Assembly: GCF_040610475.1 (NCBI RefSeq)
Contig: NZ_JBEXMJ010000016.1
Coordinates: forward strand, 62,001-126,000
DNA: 64,000 nucleotides
Reading direction: 5' to 3'
Source: Actinopolymorpha sp. NPDC004070
GTDB taxonomy: Bacteria; Actinomycetota; Actinomycetes; Propionibacteriales; Actinopolymorphaceae
This document shows positions 17,672 through 26,324 of this stretch, one piece after another. A model generated the notes under the pieces. It saw only the letters and a list, made by a program, of their open reading frames with translations. It was not told the origin of the DNA and ran no database searches. The translations under genes were made by a program, and so were the position numbers. Within the stretch, counting starts at the first letter, position 1, and the number at the start of each line of letters is the position of its first letter.

Positions 17672-18577
17672 TCAGTGTCCGCCGGTGGACGAGCGCCCGT
17701 GGGTTCGTGAGCGCCGAGCGGGTGCGAGGTCCTGGGTCCCCACGACGCGCAGCAGGGCCAGGGCCTCTGCCTCGGAGGTGCCCGGCGCCGCGGAGTAGAC
17801 GACCAGCAACTGGTCGGACTCGGGGATGTGGAGGGTGTCGCACTCGAGCGTGAGTTCGCCGAGAGACGGATGGGCGACCGTCTTGGTGTGGCTGCGCCAG
17901 GTGGACGCGTCGACGTCGGCCCACAGTCCGCGGAACTCGGCCGAACCCTTCCGCAGGTCCCCGATCAGCCAGCGCAGGTCCGGGTCGTCGGGGTAGCGGC
18001 CGGCCGCGGCGCGGAGGTTCGCGACGGTCTGGGCAGCGGTCTGGGCGCGTTCCTCGGCGGAGCCGCCGATCACGCTGCGCGGCGGCTCGTCCAGGTCGGG
18101 CAGGAACCGGAGCCGGGCCTGGTTGCGCCGCTCCGGTGCCAGGGCCGACCAGTCGCCGAGCAGCGCCGACGACATCGCGTTCCAGGCGAGGATGTCGCTC
18201 TTCGCGCTGAGCACCATCGCCGGGAGGTCGGTGAAACGGTCGATGAGGCGCAGGACGCCGGGGCGTACGTGCATGTCGATCCGGCCCTTCCGCGGCGGCG
18301 TACCTCCCGCGACGTGGAAGAGATGATCACGTTCGTCGGTGTCCAGCCGCAGCGCCCGGGCCAGTGCGGACAGCACCTGCTCCGACGGCTGCGGCCCACG
18401 GCCCTGCTCCAGCCGTACCACGTAGTCGACGCTGATCCCGGCGAGCTGGGCGAGTTCCTCCCGCCGGAGCCCGGGCACGCGACGGTGCCGGCCCACCGGC
18501 AGCCCCACCTCGCCGGGGCCGACGCGCTCGCGGGCGCGCCTGATGACCCGGGCCAGTTCCTCGCGGTTCACCCTCAC
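17672..18577 (-). CDS. XRE-family regulator with MmyB-like ligand-binding domain
   Basis: This 301-residue regulator has an N-terminal helix-turn-helix of the XRE type. Its conserved region runs from VPGLRREELAQLAGISVDY to RLEQGRGPQP (residues ~35-65). A C-terminal MmyB-like (MLTR) domain with DILAWNAMSSALLGDW follows. In actinobacteria such proteins are commonly divergent from a short-chain dehydrogenase they regulate, exactly as here: the SDR gene starts 111 nt away on the other strand. GTG 18577 gives a normal N-terminus; GTG 18571 is an alternative. A perfect inverted repeat in the shared region is a candidate operator. Confidence 0.92.
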   Translation of the reverse strand: MRVNREELARVIRRARERVGPGEVGLPVGRHRRVPGLRREELAQLAGISVDYVVRLEQGRGPQPSEQVLSALARALRLDTDERDHLFHVAGGTPPRKGRIDMHVRPGVLRLIDRFTDLPAMVLSAKSDILAWNAMSSALLGDWSALAPERRNQARLRFLPDLDEPPRSVIGGSAEERAQTAAQTVANLRAAAGRYPDDPDLRWLIGDLRKGSAEFRGLWADVDASTWRSHTKTVAHPSLGELTLECDTLHIPESDQLLVVYSAAPGTSEAEALALLRVVGTQDLAPARRSRTHGRSSTGGH

Positions 18578-18621
18578 CCGTCCAGCATGCCCACGGCCAC
18601 CGGGCCGCGCCAGCCGCGGGG

Positions 18622-18640
18622 GTGGGACTGCCGGTCCCAC
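18622..18640. promoter_or_regulatory. Perfect inverted repeat, candidate operator for the XRE regulator
   Basis: GTGGGAC and GTCCCAC form a perfect 7-bp inverted repeat around the 5-nt centre TGCCG. It lies midway in the 111-nt divergent region between the XRE regulator and the SDR gene, a position where one dimer could control both promoters. Operator function is inferred from position and symmetry only. Confidence 0.5.
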
Positions 18641-18688
18641 GATCAGCCGGTCCTGGCAGCTCTTTCCCGGCAGCCGCAGGGTGGATCC

Positions 18689-19450
18689 ATGACCGAGAAG
18701 CGAACGCACAGCGAGAACGACAACACCAGCAGCCACGACCGCACCACCGTCCTGGTCACCGGCGCCAACAAGGGCCTGGGCCTGGAGACCTCCCGCCGGC
18801 TGGCCCTGCTGGGCTGGACCGTCTGGATGGCTGCCCGCGACGAGCAGGCCGGCCTTGACGCCGCGGCCAGGATCAGGACAATCCAGCCGGATGCCGACGT
18901 ACGCCCCGTCGTGCTTGACGTCACCGATGACAAGTCCGTCTTGACGGCGTACGACATCGTCGCGGAGTCGGGCACCGGACTGGACGTCCTGGTCAACAAC
19001 GCCGGCGTGGCCGGTTTCCACAAGACGACACTGGAGACCGTGCCCGCGGACTTCCTTCCGGTGTTCGGCGTGAACGTGCTCGGCCCGGTGCGGGTGACGC
19101 ATGCCTTCCTGCCGTTGCTCACCGCCTCGCCAAGCCCTCGGCTGGTGATGGTGTCCAGCGGCCTGGGATCGATCGCCCTGGTCAACGATCCCGAGCGCAC
19201 CGAGTCGGGCGTACCGGGGATGGTCTACCAGTCCTCCAAGGCGGCGCTGAACATGATCGCCAACCAGTACGCCAAGGCACTGCCGGGCGTTCGGGTCACC
19301 ACCGTCGACCCCGGCTACACCGCCACCGATCTCAACGGGCACCAGGGCACCCAGACCGTCACCGAGGGCACCGACGCGATCGTGACCGCCGCGTCGGCCG
19401 ACACCGTGGCCGGCCCGCACATCGACCGGCACGGCGCGATCCCACGCTGA
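18689..19450 (+). CDS. Short-chain dehydrogenase/reductase (SDR)
   Basis: This 253-residue classical SDR has the cofactor loop TGANKGLGLE (residues ~20-29), the NNAGVAG strand, catalytic Ser in VMVSSG and the active-site YQSSK (Tyr/Lys pair). It ends with VDPGYTATDLNGHQG, a segment typical of the carbonyl-reductase-like SDRs often found beside MmyB-type XRE regulators. An N-terminal ~14-residue polar extension (Thr/Ser/Asn/Asp) precedes the Rossmann strand. Probably a cytosolic NAD(P)H-dependent reductase of small carbonyls. It is expected to be controlled by the divergent regulator. Confidence 0.94.
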   Translation: MTEKRTHSENDNTSSHDRTTVLVTGANKGLGLETSRRLALLGWTVWMAARDEQAGLDAAARIRTIQPDADVRPVVLDVTDDKSVLTAYDIVAESGTGLDVLVNNAGVAGFHKTTLETVPADFLPVFGVNVLGPVRVTHAFLPLLTASPSPRLVMVSSGLGSIALVNDPERTESGVPGMVYQSSKAALNMIANQYAKALPGVRVTTVDPGYTATDLNGHQGTQTVTEGTDAIVTAASADTVAGPHIDRHGAIPR

Positions 19451-19493
19451 TCACCGCTGATCCACGTTCAGGCTCGACCTCCGGCGACCCCTG

Positions 19494-20339
19494 CTACCGA
19501 CCGTCGCCGACGAGATGGCGGGCGTGGAACCCGAGCAACCGCTCGGCCCTGGTGATGACGTACGGCGTCTGCCGCCCGACCAGTTCGGTGCGTACCTCGC
19601 TGGTCGGGTGGTAGCGCGCGACGAGTTCGGCGGTCGGCCGGTCGGCGAGGGTGTCGGGCGCCATGACGTACACCGGATGAAATCCCGGCACGTCACTCTC
19701 CACCCCGAGCCGGATCGCCTCGGCCGCGTCCCGCAGGTCGAGGTAGGCCCACAGTTCGCGCACCGCCTCCGCCGGGTCGGCGCGTACCTGCGCGGCGCGC
19801 TCGGCCAGTGCCTTCGCGTGGGTGGTGAACGGGAAGCGGTAGGCGAGGATCGGCATGTCGAACCGCCGGTGGATCATCGCCGCGGTGGCCTCGTCCACCT
19901 GTTTGGACAGGCCGTAGGATTCCTCCGGCCAGAACGGATGGTCCTCGTCGATCGGTACGTACGCCGGGGAGTTGACCTCGCGGGCCCACGCCAGCCCGAG
20001 CGCGGAGACGCTGGAGGCGATCACCGCCCGGCCCACCCCGGCCTCGGCGGCGTACTGCAGCACCACCAGCGTCGCGCAGGAGTTGTTGACGAACACGTCC
20101 TCCGGCCGCCCGAGTGGTGCGGGTGTCGCCGCGAGGTGCACCACGGCGTCGACGCCGTCCACTGCCGGCGCTACCGCCGCCGGGTCGGTGGCGTCCCCGC
20201 CTAGGACCTCGACGCCGGCGGTCTCCGGCGGGGTGTCGTCCTCGCGTATCAGCGCCCGCACCTCGTGCCCGGCCTCGACCAACCGGGCGGTGGCCGCTCC
20301 ACCGATGGCACCGCCGGCCCCCGTGACAAGAATCCTCAT
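19494..20339 (-). CDS. NAD-dependent epimerase/dehydratase family protein
   Basis: This 281-residue extended SDR carries the NAD loop VTGAGGAIGG at the N-terminus, DAVVHLAA after the fourth strand and the catalytic pair in ESYGLSKQ (Tyr and Lys four apart). It resembles UDP-glucose 4-epimerase-like and uronate dehydrogenase-like oxidoreductases; the substrate is not evident. GAGGAAG lies 6 nt upstream of ATG 20339. It converges on the SDR gene (43 nt apart). A 178-nt non-coding gap separates it from the sugar ABC operon, which reads in the same direction and ends in a hairpin. Confidence 0.88.
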   Translation of the reverse strand: MRILVTGAGGAIGGAATARLVEAGHEVRALIREDDTPPETAGVEVLGGDATDPAAVAPAVDGVDAVVHLAATPAPLGRPEDVFVNNSCATLVVLQYAAEAGVGRAVIASSVSALGLAWAREVNSPAYVPIDEDHPFWPEESYGLSKQVDEATAAMIHRRFDMPILAYRFPFTTHAKALAERAAQVRADPAEAVRELWAYLDLRDAAEAIRLGVESDVPGFHPVYVMAPDTLADRPTAELVARYHPTSEVRTELVGRQTPYVITRAERLLGFHARHLVGDGR

Positions 20340-20498
20340 GGCTTCCTCTGCTCCTCGGCCTGTCGCTGACGCGGCTCCGCCCCGGTGCCCTCGATCCATC
20401 CCGTGACGCGGAACCACTCCGGTCGCCCCCGTCCGTTCCTACTACGGGCCGGGGGACACGTCCATGACAGGGATGGGAGTGATCCCTACTGCCCAGCC

Positions 20499-20516
20499 GT
20501 GGGCCGTTCGGCCCAC
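20499..20516 (-). terminator. Hairpin after the sugar ABC operon
   Basis: GTGGGCC/GGCCCAC is a perfect 7-bp stem with a 4-nt loop, starting 2 nt after the stop codon of the last permease. No T-run follows, as is usual for high-GC actinobacterial terminators. It is placed to end transcription of the operon. Confidence 0.55.
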
Positions 20517-20517
20517 G

Positions 20518-21534
20518 TCAGCCCTTCACGGCACCGAGGATGATGCCCTTGACGAAGTACCGCTGAAGGAACGGATAGGCGAGCAGAATCGGGACGGTGG
20601 AGAAGATGATCGTCGCCGCCCGGATGTTCTCGGCCGAGATCACCATGCGCTGCAGGTCTTGCGTGGGCGCGTTCATCCCGCCCATGCCGAGCATGCTCTG
20701 GTCGATGATGATGGAACGCATCACCACCTGCAGGGGCCACTTCGAGCTGTCGGTGAGGAAGAACAGGCCGGTGAAGAAGTCGTTCCAGTGCCCGACGCCG
20801 TAGAAGAGCCCGATCGTCGCCAGCACCGGCTTGGACAGCGGCAGGACGATGTGCCACAGGACCTGCAGATCCGAGGCGCCGTCGATGCGCGCGGACTCCT
20901 CGACCTCTGCCGGGATGCTCCAGAAGAAGTTCCGCATCAGGATGAGATTGAACGGCGACACCAGGCCGGACAGGACCAGCACCCACACGCTGTTGATCAG
21001 GCCCAGGTTCTTCAGCAGGAGGTACGTGGGGATGAGACCCGCACCGAACAGCATCGGCACGATCACGATCCACATCAGGAGGCGGTACCCCGGAATGTAG
21101 GTCTTCGACAGCCCGTACGCGGCGGTGGTGGTGAAGAAGAGGTTCAGACCAGTGCCCACCAGGGTGGCGAACACCGTGATCCCGAACGACCGCATGAGCA
21201 CCGGCGTCTCGAAGATGTAGTGGTACGCCTCGATGGTGAACCCACTCGGGAACAGCATCAACGGATGGGCTGCGATCCCCACGCTCGAACTCGCCGACCG
21301 GGCCAGCATGTTGAGCATGGGCAGCAACGTGAGCAGGCCCAGCACGACCAGGACGACGTGAATGAGGGTGTCGGCCCACCACGGGTTGCGGTCGAGCTGG
21401 CTGCGTCCGCTCGGGGCCGTGACCGCGGTGCCGCGTACGAGCTCGGCGTCCGAGGATCCGGCAACCGGCGACGCGGCATCCGGTGACGGCGATCCGAGTG
21501 GCTGGGTGCGTGGTTCTCGTGAGCTGGTCACCAT
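20518..21534 (-). CDS. Carbohydrate ABC transporter permease, LplC/YtcP type
   Basis: This 338-residue permease is the second inner-membrane subunit of a CUT1-type sugar importer. A ~45-residue Ser/Pro/Ala-rich cytosolic leader precedes six helices. The EAA loop is visible in IPAEVEESARIDGASDLQVLW and the C-terminal QRYFVKGIILGAVKG ending is a family hallmark. This subclass (LplC) serves aldouronate or other complex oligosaccharides. Its start lies inside the end of the preceding permease gene (7-nt overlap), so it is co-translated. No ATPase gene belongs to this operon; a shared MsiK-type ATPase encoded elsewhere is the likely motor. Confidence 0.93.
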   Translation of the reverse strand: MVTSSREPRTQPLGSPSPDAASPVAGSSDAELVRGTAVTAPSGRSQLDRNPWWADTLIHVVLVVLGLLTLLPMLNMLARSASSSVGIAAHPLMLFPSGFTIEAYHYIFETPVLMRSFGITVFATLVGTGLNLFFTTTAAYGLSKTYIPGYRLLMWIVIVPMLFGAGLIPTYLLLKNLGLINSVWVLVLSGLVSPFNLILMRNFFWSIPAEVEESARIDGASDLQVLWHIVLPLSKPVLATIGLFYGVGHWNDFFTGLFFLTDSSKWPLQVVMRSIIIDQSMLGMGGMNAPTQDLQRMVISAENIRAATIIFSTVPILLAYPFLQRYFVKGIILGAVKG

Positions 21535-22475
21535 ATCGATCTCTGCCCCATTCTGCGCAGCACGTGGTTCGCGGTCACGATCATCACCAGGCCGACGACA
21601 CCCTTGAACAACCCGACCGCCGTCGCGGTCTCGAACTGCGCGTCCAGCAGCCCGATCCGGTACACGTAGGTGTCGATGATGTCGCCGACGTCCAGGACGG
21701 CTCCGTTGTAGAGCTGGAAGATCTGGTCGAAGCCTGCGTCGAGCAGGTTGCCGAGCGACAGCACCAGGAGCACGGCCATGACGGGACGAAGGCCCGGTAG
21801 CGTCACGTGCCAGATCTGGCGCAGCTTGCCTGCGCCGTCCACGCGCGCCGCCTCGTACAACTGCGCGTCGATGCCGGACAGCGCGGCGAGGTAGATGATC
21901 GCGCCCCAGCCGAACTCCTTCATGATGCCGGTGAGGACGACCACCGAGCGGAACGTGTCGGGGTTGGTGAGGAAGTTGACGCGGTGCCCGCCGGCGTCCA
22001 GCAGCAGGGTGTTGAGCAGTCCGCTCGGACCGAGGATGTTGATGACGATGCCGGCGAACACCACCCACGAAAGGAAGTGCGGGAAGTAGGTGACGGTCTG
22101 GATGCTGCGCTTGAACCACCGGGTGCGTACCTCGTTCAGCAGCAGCGCGAAGATCAGCGGCACGGGGAAGCCGAAGAGGATGCGGTAGAAGCTGATGAGG
22201 AGTGTGTTGCGGATCAGCTGGGGGAACTTCTCCGAGGAGAACACCGTGCGGAAGTTGTCCAACCCCACCCAGGGGCTGTCCCACATCCCGCCGAACACCT
22301 TGAAGTCCTTGAAGGCGATCTGCAGGCCGACCATCGGCAGGTAGGCGAAGATCACGAAGTAGACGAGGGTGGGCGCGATGAGCAGGTAGATGGTGCGGTA
22401 TTGCCAGATCCGCGCCGCCCTGGAGCGACGGGCGAGTCCTACGGGGGCGGCTCGCGCGACCGTGCGCATGCTCAT
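21528..22475 (-). CDS. Carbohydrate ABC transporter permease, LplB type
   Basis: This 315-residue protein is the first membrane subunit of the CUT1-like importer. The N-terminal helix YLLIAPTLVYFVIFAYLPMV is followed by VGLQIAFKDFKVFGG, characteristic of the LplB branch, then the transport core with EAA loop DAQLYEAARVDGAGKLRQIW. It ends in ANHVLRRMGQRSIW, as usual for LplB. ATG 22475 overlaps the stop of the binding-protein gene by 4 nt. Gene order binding protein-LplB-LplC is the standard one for oligosaccharide importers in this subclass. Confidence 0.94.
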   Translation of the reverse strand: MSMRTVARAAPVGLARRSRAARIWQYRTIYLLIAPTLVYFVIFAYLPMVGLQIAFKDFKVFGGMWDSPWVGLDNFRTVFSSEKFPQLIRNTLLISFYRILFGFPVPLIFALLLNEVRTRWFKRSIQTVTYFPHFLSWVVFAGIVINILGPSGLLNTLLLDAGGHRVNFLTNPDTFRSVVVLTGIMKEFGWGAIIYLAALSGIDAQLYEAARVDGAGKLRQIWHVTLPGLRPVMAVLLVLSLGNLLDAGFDQIFQLYNGAVLDVGDIIDTYVYRIGLLDAQFETATAVGLFKGVVGLVMIVTANHVLRRMGQRSIW

Positions 22476-24001
22476 AGGGATGCGTACCGAGGCTTGGACT
22501 TGTCCTTCTGCAGCCGATTGACCTCGGCGATGATCGTGTCACCGCCCGCGGCGCGCCACTTGTCGACGGCCCGTAGCCAGTCCTGACGCGTGGCCTTGTG
22601 GTTGATGATGGTGCTCTGCGTCGGCTTCTGCAGCAGGTCCTCGAACAGCTGCGTCCCCTTCTTCACCTCGGTGGGGGACATGACGGTCGGGTCGCGGTAG
22701 TCGGTGTACGCCTTGGCGGTGTACTCGGCGAACTTTCCCTTGACGTAGTCGAACCGGTCGGCGACACCGGAGGCCTCGAAGCCGAGCTTCATCGAGTCCC
22801 AGTCCAGCTTCTCGTCGTACGGGTCCAGGAAGTGCAGCGGCTCCTGCTGAGGACCCTGGTACGCCTTGTCCCGTTCGTTGTCCGGGATGGGCACCCGCTT
22901 GCCGTCCACGACCTTGTACGTCTTTCCGGCCACTCCCCAGCGGCGGAACGTCGACCCGTCCGTGAGCGTCCAGTCGAGGAAGCGGAAGAACCCGTCGGCG
23001 TCCTTGATCTTCGCCGACACGTAGAACCCGCGGTCCATCGGAAACACCACCCTGTTTCCGCCCAGCTCGCCCAGCGGGGACACGACGCCCACCCGCGCGT
23101 CGGGGACCACCTTGCGAAGGTCGGAGGAGATGCCGGCGTAGGCGCCCCAGTGTTCGATCGCCATCACGGTCTTGCCGGCCTTGAACTTGTCGGTGGAGAA
23201 GTTCGGCTCCTTGGCCACCCCGTAGTCGGGGTCGAGCAGTCCCTTCCTGTGCACGTCCTGCAGCCAGAAGTAGAGGTCGATCTCCTTGTCCTTCATGAAC
23301 CACGGTATGAGCCGGTGGGCGTCGTCCGGCGCGGGTTCCCAGCCGCTCTTGGCGACTCCGAACGACGTGGCCAGCTCCTTGGCGTGCCACTCGTACCCCA
23401 TGGTGAACGGCACCAGCTTCGGGTACCTGCTCTTGAGGGCGGACAGCGTGGTGACGAACTCCGGCAGGGTCTTCGGCTCGGACAGGTTCGCCTTTTCGAA
23501 CAGGTCCTGACGGTAGTAGAGGAAGAACGGAACCTGCGGCCAGATGAGGTTCGGGATGAAGTAGGTGTCCCCGTTCTTGTCCTTCAGCGTCTCCCAGATG
23601 GTGTCCGGAACCGCCTTGCGGACCGCGGGATACTTGTCGAGGTACTTGTCGATCGGCAGGAACGCGCCCTCGTCCTGTGCCTCCTTCCAGGTCCCGCTCA
23701 CCGGGCCGGATCCCCAGATGACGTCGGGGATGTCACCCGAGGCCAGGATCGTGTTCACCTTCGTGTCGTAGTCGATCACCGGGATGATCTGGGCGCGGAT
23801 GTCGACGTGGGCCTTCTTCTCCAGCGTCCGTTCGTACGCGCCGTTCTTGGTGTACGTCGCAGGGCCCCAGGTGGGGCGCAGATAGCTGAAGGTGGTGACC
23901 CCGCCCGATACACCGCTCCCTCCACCGCCGGCCGAGCTGCACGCACTGACCGAGACACTCCCCAGCAGCGCGCCGGCGAGGAACTGACGTCGTCTGAGCA
24001 T
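22472..24001 (-). CDS. Extracellular sugar-binding lipoprotein of the ABC importer
   Basis: This 509-residue lipoprotein has a short basic N-terminus, a hydrophobic stretch and the lipobox SVSAC at residues ~16-20, then a Gly/Ser linker, so it should be anchored on the outer face of the membrane. The body matches family-1 solute-binding proteins of the LplA type (for example DIPDVIWGSGPVSGTWKE and FFRFLDWTLTDGSTFRRWG). AGGAG lies 8 nt before ATG 24001, which decides the start. It is divergent from a GntR/LacI-hybrid repressor that presumably controls the operon. The ligand is probably an oligosaccharide, as for other LplA-type receptors. Confidence 0.93.
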   Translation of the reverse strand: MLRRRQFLAGALLGSVSVSACSSAGGGGSGVSGGVTTFSYLRPTWGPATYTKNGAYERTLEKKAHVDIRAQIIPVIDYDTKVNTILASGDIPDVIWGSGPVSGTWKEAQDEGAFLPIDKYLDKYPAVRKAVPDTIWETLKDKNGDTYFIPNLIWPQVPFFLYYRQDLFEKANLSEPKTLPEFVTTLSALKSRYPKLVPFTMGYEWHAKELATSFGVAKSGWEPAPDDAHRLIPWFMKDKEIDLYFWLQDVHRKGLLDPDYGVAKEPNFSTDKFKAGKTVMAIEHWGAYAGISSDLRKVVPDARVGVVSPLGELGGNRVVFPMDRGFYVSAKIKDADGFFRFLDWTLTDGSTFRRWGVAGKTYKVVDGKRVPIPDNERDKAYQGPQQEPLHFLDPYDEKLDWDSMKLGFEASGVADRFDYVKGKFAEYTAKAYTDYRDPTVMSPTEVKKGTQLFEDLLQKPTQSTIINHKATRQDWLRAVDKWRAAGGDTIIAEVNRLQKDKSKPRYASL

Positions 24002-24125
24002 GTCGGATCTCCTAGCGACTTGGCCGGACCGAGCACATGCGAGTGAGACGTGACGAAAGGACCGAGCCTGCTGGTGAGAGGAGAAACCGCCAGGGTGCGA
24101 ACAGGCTGTGGTCCAGGCGTCTCGA

Positions 24126-24155
24126 AAAGTAGTAATCGCCATGTCAACATGTCAA
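24126..24155 (-). promoter_or_regulatory. Candidate promoter with TGTCAA direct repeats for the sugar ABC operon
   Basis: On the minus strand TTGACA (24155-24150) is separated by 18 nt from TACTTT (24131-24126). A second TTGACA follows at 24147-24142, so TGTCAA occurs twice 8 nt apart on the plus strand. It lies ~125 nt upstream of the lipoprotein start, in the region shared with the divergent repressor. The direct repeat could be part of the operator. Confidence 0.4.
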
Positions 24156-24246
24156 TGATGGCGTCCGATTCTGCTCGACGGCAGAGTCGCACCCGTGCAG
24201 TTGACACAATGAATGCGGCACCAAGTCCGACGCGACGAAGGACACG

Positions 24247-25398
24247 ATGACCGCACACGAGAGCACGCGGCGGATTCCGCTGTACGAGTCGGTGAAGGCG
24301 TCCCTGCGTGCGACGATCGCCCGTGGCGAGTACGTTCCGGGGACGCCGTTCGTCACCGAACGCGGGATCTGCGAGAAGTACGGCGTCAGCAAGACAACGG
24401 CGGTGCGCGCGCTCAACGACCTGGTGGCCGAAGGCGTCCTGGTCCGCCGTCAGGGCAGCGGGACGTATGTCGCCGAGAAGGAGTCAGCGGCACCCGCGGC
24501 CGGCCGGGCGGCGGGCACCTCCGGTCGCCACCCGACGATCGCCTGCGTGCTGCAGGGTCACGGCGGTACGCACGTCGAGCGTCTGCTCGGGGGAGTGGCG
24601 GCCACCTGCTCGGCGTTGGGCTACCGCATGTTCCTCGTGTACTCCGACAACGATCCCGAACGCGAGGCGCAGGCACTCCGCCAGGCGCTGGACTCCGAGG
24701 TGGACGGCATCCTGCTCTACCCGGCCGAAGGGACCTCCCACGCCGGCCTGTTCGCCGAGATCCGGCGCCGGAACGTTCCGCTGGTCATGATGGACCGCTA
24801 CCGGCCGGACGTGCCGACGGACGCGGTGGTGGCCGACAACCTCGCCGTCGGCTACCAGGTCACCCAGGAACTCCTCGCTCTCGGGCATCGGCGGATCCTC
24901 ACGTTGTGGAACGAGATCGACTGCTCGAGTGTCCGCGACCGGTTGACCGGCCACGTCCAGGCCCTGCGCGACCACGGCGTCCCGGTCCGGCCCGACCTCA
25001 CGGTGCTCCGCAGGTACGAGGGCCGCCCGGGACCCGGCGTGACCGGAACGATCGAGGCGCTGCTTTCGCGGCCGGATCCCCCGACCGTCCTGCTGTGCGG
25101 CAACGGCTACACGCTCGCACAGGCGGCCGAGAACGTCGTGGCGCTCGGCATGGAGATCCCGGGTGAGCTCGACCTCGCCGGGATGGACGACTCCGGGCCG
25201 TTCAACATCCTGCCGCTCACCGCGGTCGCGGCCACCCTGCCCTCGCGGGAACTCGGCAGCGAGGCGGTGCGGCTACTCCATTCGCGGATCGGCAGCACCG
25301 AGCCCTACCGCGACGTCCGCCGGGTCGTCCTCCCGATCGGCGTCCGCACAAGGGATTCGGCGCCGGGTCATCTGCGGGTGCACCAGCGCGGGAAGTGA
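24247..25398 (+). CDS. GntR-type HTH fused to LacI-type sugar-binding domain, transcriptional regulator
   Basis: This 383-residue regulator joins a GntR winged helix (residues ~10-80, with TERGICEKYGVSKTTAVRAL and VRRQGSGTYV) to a periplasmic-binding-protein-like effector domain of the LacI/GalR type (~95-375, with HTHVERLLGGVA-like start, EVDGILLYPAEGTSH and LLCGNGYTLAQAAENVVALG). Such AraR-like hybrids sense a sugar or sugar phosphate and repress uptake genes. Its divergent position to the LplA-type importer makes that operon the likely target. The frame is complete and starts at ATG 24247. Confidence 0.93.
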   Translation: MTAHESTRRIPLYESVKASLRATIARGEYVPGTPFVTERGICEKYGVSKTTAVRALNDLVAEGVLVRRQGSGTYVAEKESAAPAAGRAAGTSGRHPTIACVLQGHGGTHVERLLGGVAATCSALGYRMFLVYSDNDPEREAQALRQALDSEVDGILLYPAEGTSHAGLFAEIRRRNVPLVMMDRYRPDVPTDAVVADNLAVGYQVTQELLALGHRRILTLWNEIDCSSVRDRLTGHVQALRDHGVPVRPDLTVLRRYEGRPGPGVTGTIEALLSRPDPPTVLLCGNGYTLAQAAENVVALGMEIPGELDLAGMDDSGPFNILPLTAVAATLPSRELGSEAVRLLHSRIGSTEPYRDVRRVVLPIGVRTRDSAPGHLRVHQRGK

Positions 25399-25423
25399 GC
25401 GAGCCCGGGCGGATGATGGACGG

Positions 25424-26176
25424 ATGAAGCTTTCGAACGTGCTGTGGATCGGTGGTCCGGCGGGCGCGGGCAAGACGACCGTGGCCCGTCGGCTGGCGCG
25501 GCGGCACGGTCTTCGCTGGTACAACTCCGACAGCCGTACCTGGATCCATCGCGAGCGGGCGCGTGTCGCCGGCGTTCCCGTGCCCGACCGCGGGCCGGCC
25601 CACAACGTCTACGACCGCGCGCCGATGATCCTCGACGACCTGCGCGCGTTGCCCGCGACCCCGCTGGTGGTGGCGGAGGGCGGCCCGATCAGCCCGGAGA
25701 TGGTGTCGACCCCCGGTCGGGCGGTGTGGCTGATGCCGTCACGGGAGGTCCAGCGCGAACGCCTGCGCCGGCGGCATCCGGAGGGCGTACCGGCGTACTA
25801 CCTGCAGACCTGGGACCGGCTGACCGCGACGCTGGCGAACTCTGCGGCCACCACGCTCGTCGTGGACGACCTGACCGAGGAGGAGACCCTCGCCGAGGTG
25901 GAGGCCGTCTTCGCGTCGGCGCTCGCCGAGGGCCCCACGGCCGACGGAGTCGACGAACGCCGCGCTCTCGTCCGGTACGGCAACGACGCGCTGGTCACGC
26001 AGCATGCCGGGCCGCTGACCCGGCCCGAGGTGCCGGCCGACCCGGCGACTGTCGTACGGACCTTCGACTGCGAGTGCGCCGACCCGGCGTGCACGTCTTT
26101 GGTGGACCTCACCGTGGCCGACGCCGTGGCCGCGGTGTCCGAGCCGGCGCCGTCGATCCTGGCCGCCGGGCACTGA
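25424..26176 (+). CDS. P-loop ATP-binding (kinase-like) protein
   Basis: This 250-residue protein starts directly with a Walker A motif, GGPAGAGKTT (residues ~9-18), in the setting of small AAA/cytidylate-kinase-like phosphotransferases. The Walker B-like strand is LVVAEGGPISPEMV and the LID-like RERLRRRHPEG follows. The C-terminal ~60 residues form a separate element ending in CECADPACTSLVDL, a three-Cys motif that might bind metal. It lies 25 nt after the sugar repressor and may be cotranscribed. Substrate unknown. No membrane segment or signal peptide. Confidence 0.75.
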   Translation: MKLSNVLWIGGPAGAGKTTVARRLARRHGLRWYNSDSRTWIHRERARVAGVPVPDRGPAHNVYDRAPMILDDLRALPATPLVVAEGGPISPEMVSTPGRAVWLMPSREVQRERLRRRHPEGVPAYYLQTWDRLTATLANSAATTLVVDDLTEEETLAEVEAVFASALAEGPTADGVDERRALVRYGNDALVTQHAGPLTRPEVPADPATVVRTFDCECADPACTSLVDLTVADAVAAVSEPAPSILAAGH

Positions 26177-26324
26177 CCGGACGGCCGGCGCTCGCGTTCG
26201 AGCGCACACAGCGCACACCGTGGGGAGTGGGCCGATGCGACGGCAACTGGCGGGCCGTCGCCGACGTCGCCCCCGCGGACGACCAGCGGCAGTTCGTCGC
26301 CGCCCTGGCGGCTCTGGCGCCGCC

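Noticed and set aside
26177..26324. Possible gene relic between the P-loop kinase and the poly-HAMP kinase
   Set aside because: A plus-strand stretch reading [20 protein letters not shown] looks protein-like but has no start, no family match and runs into the end of the convergent kinase gene; too short to support.
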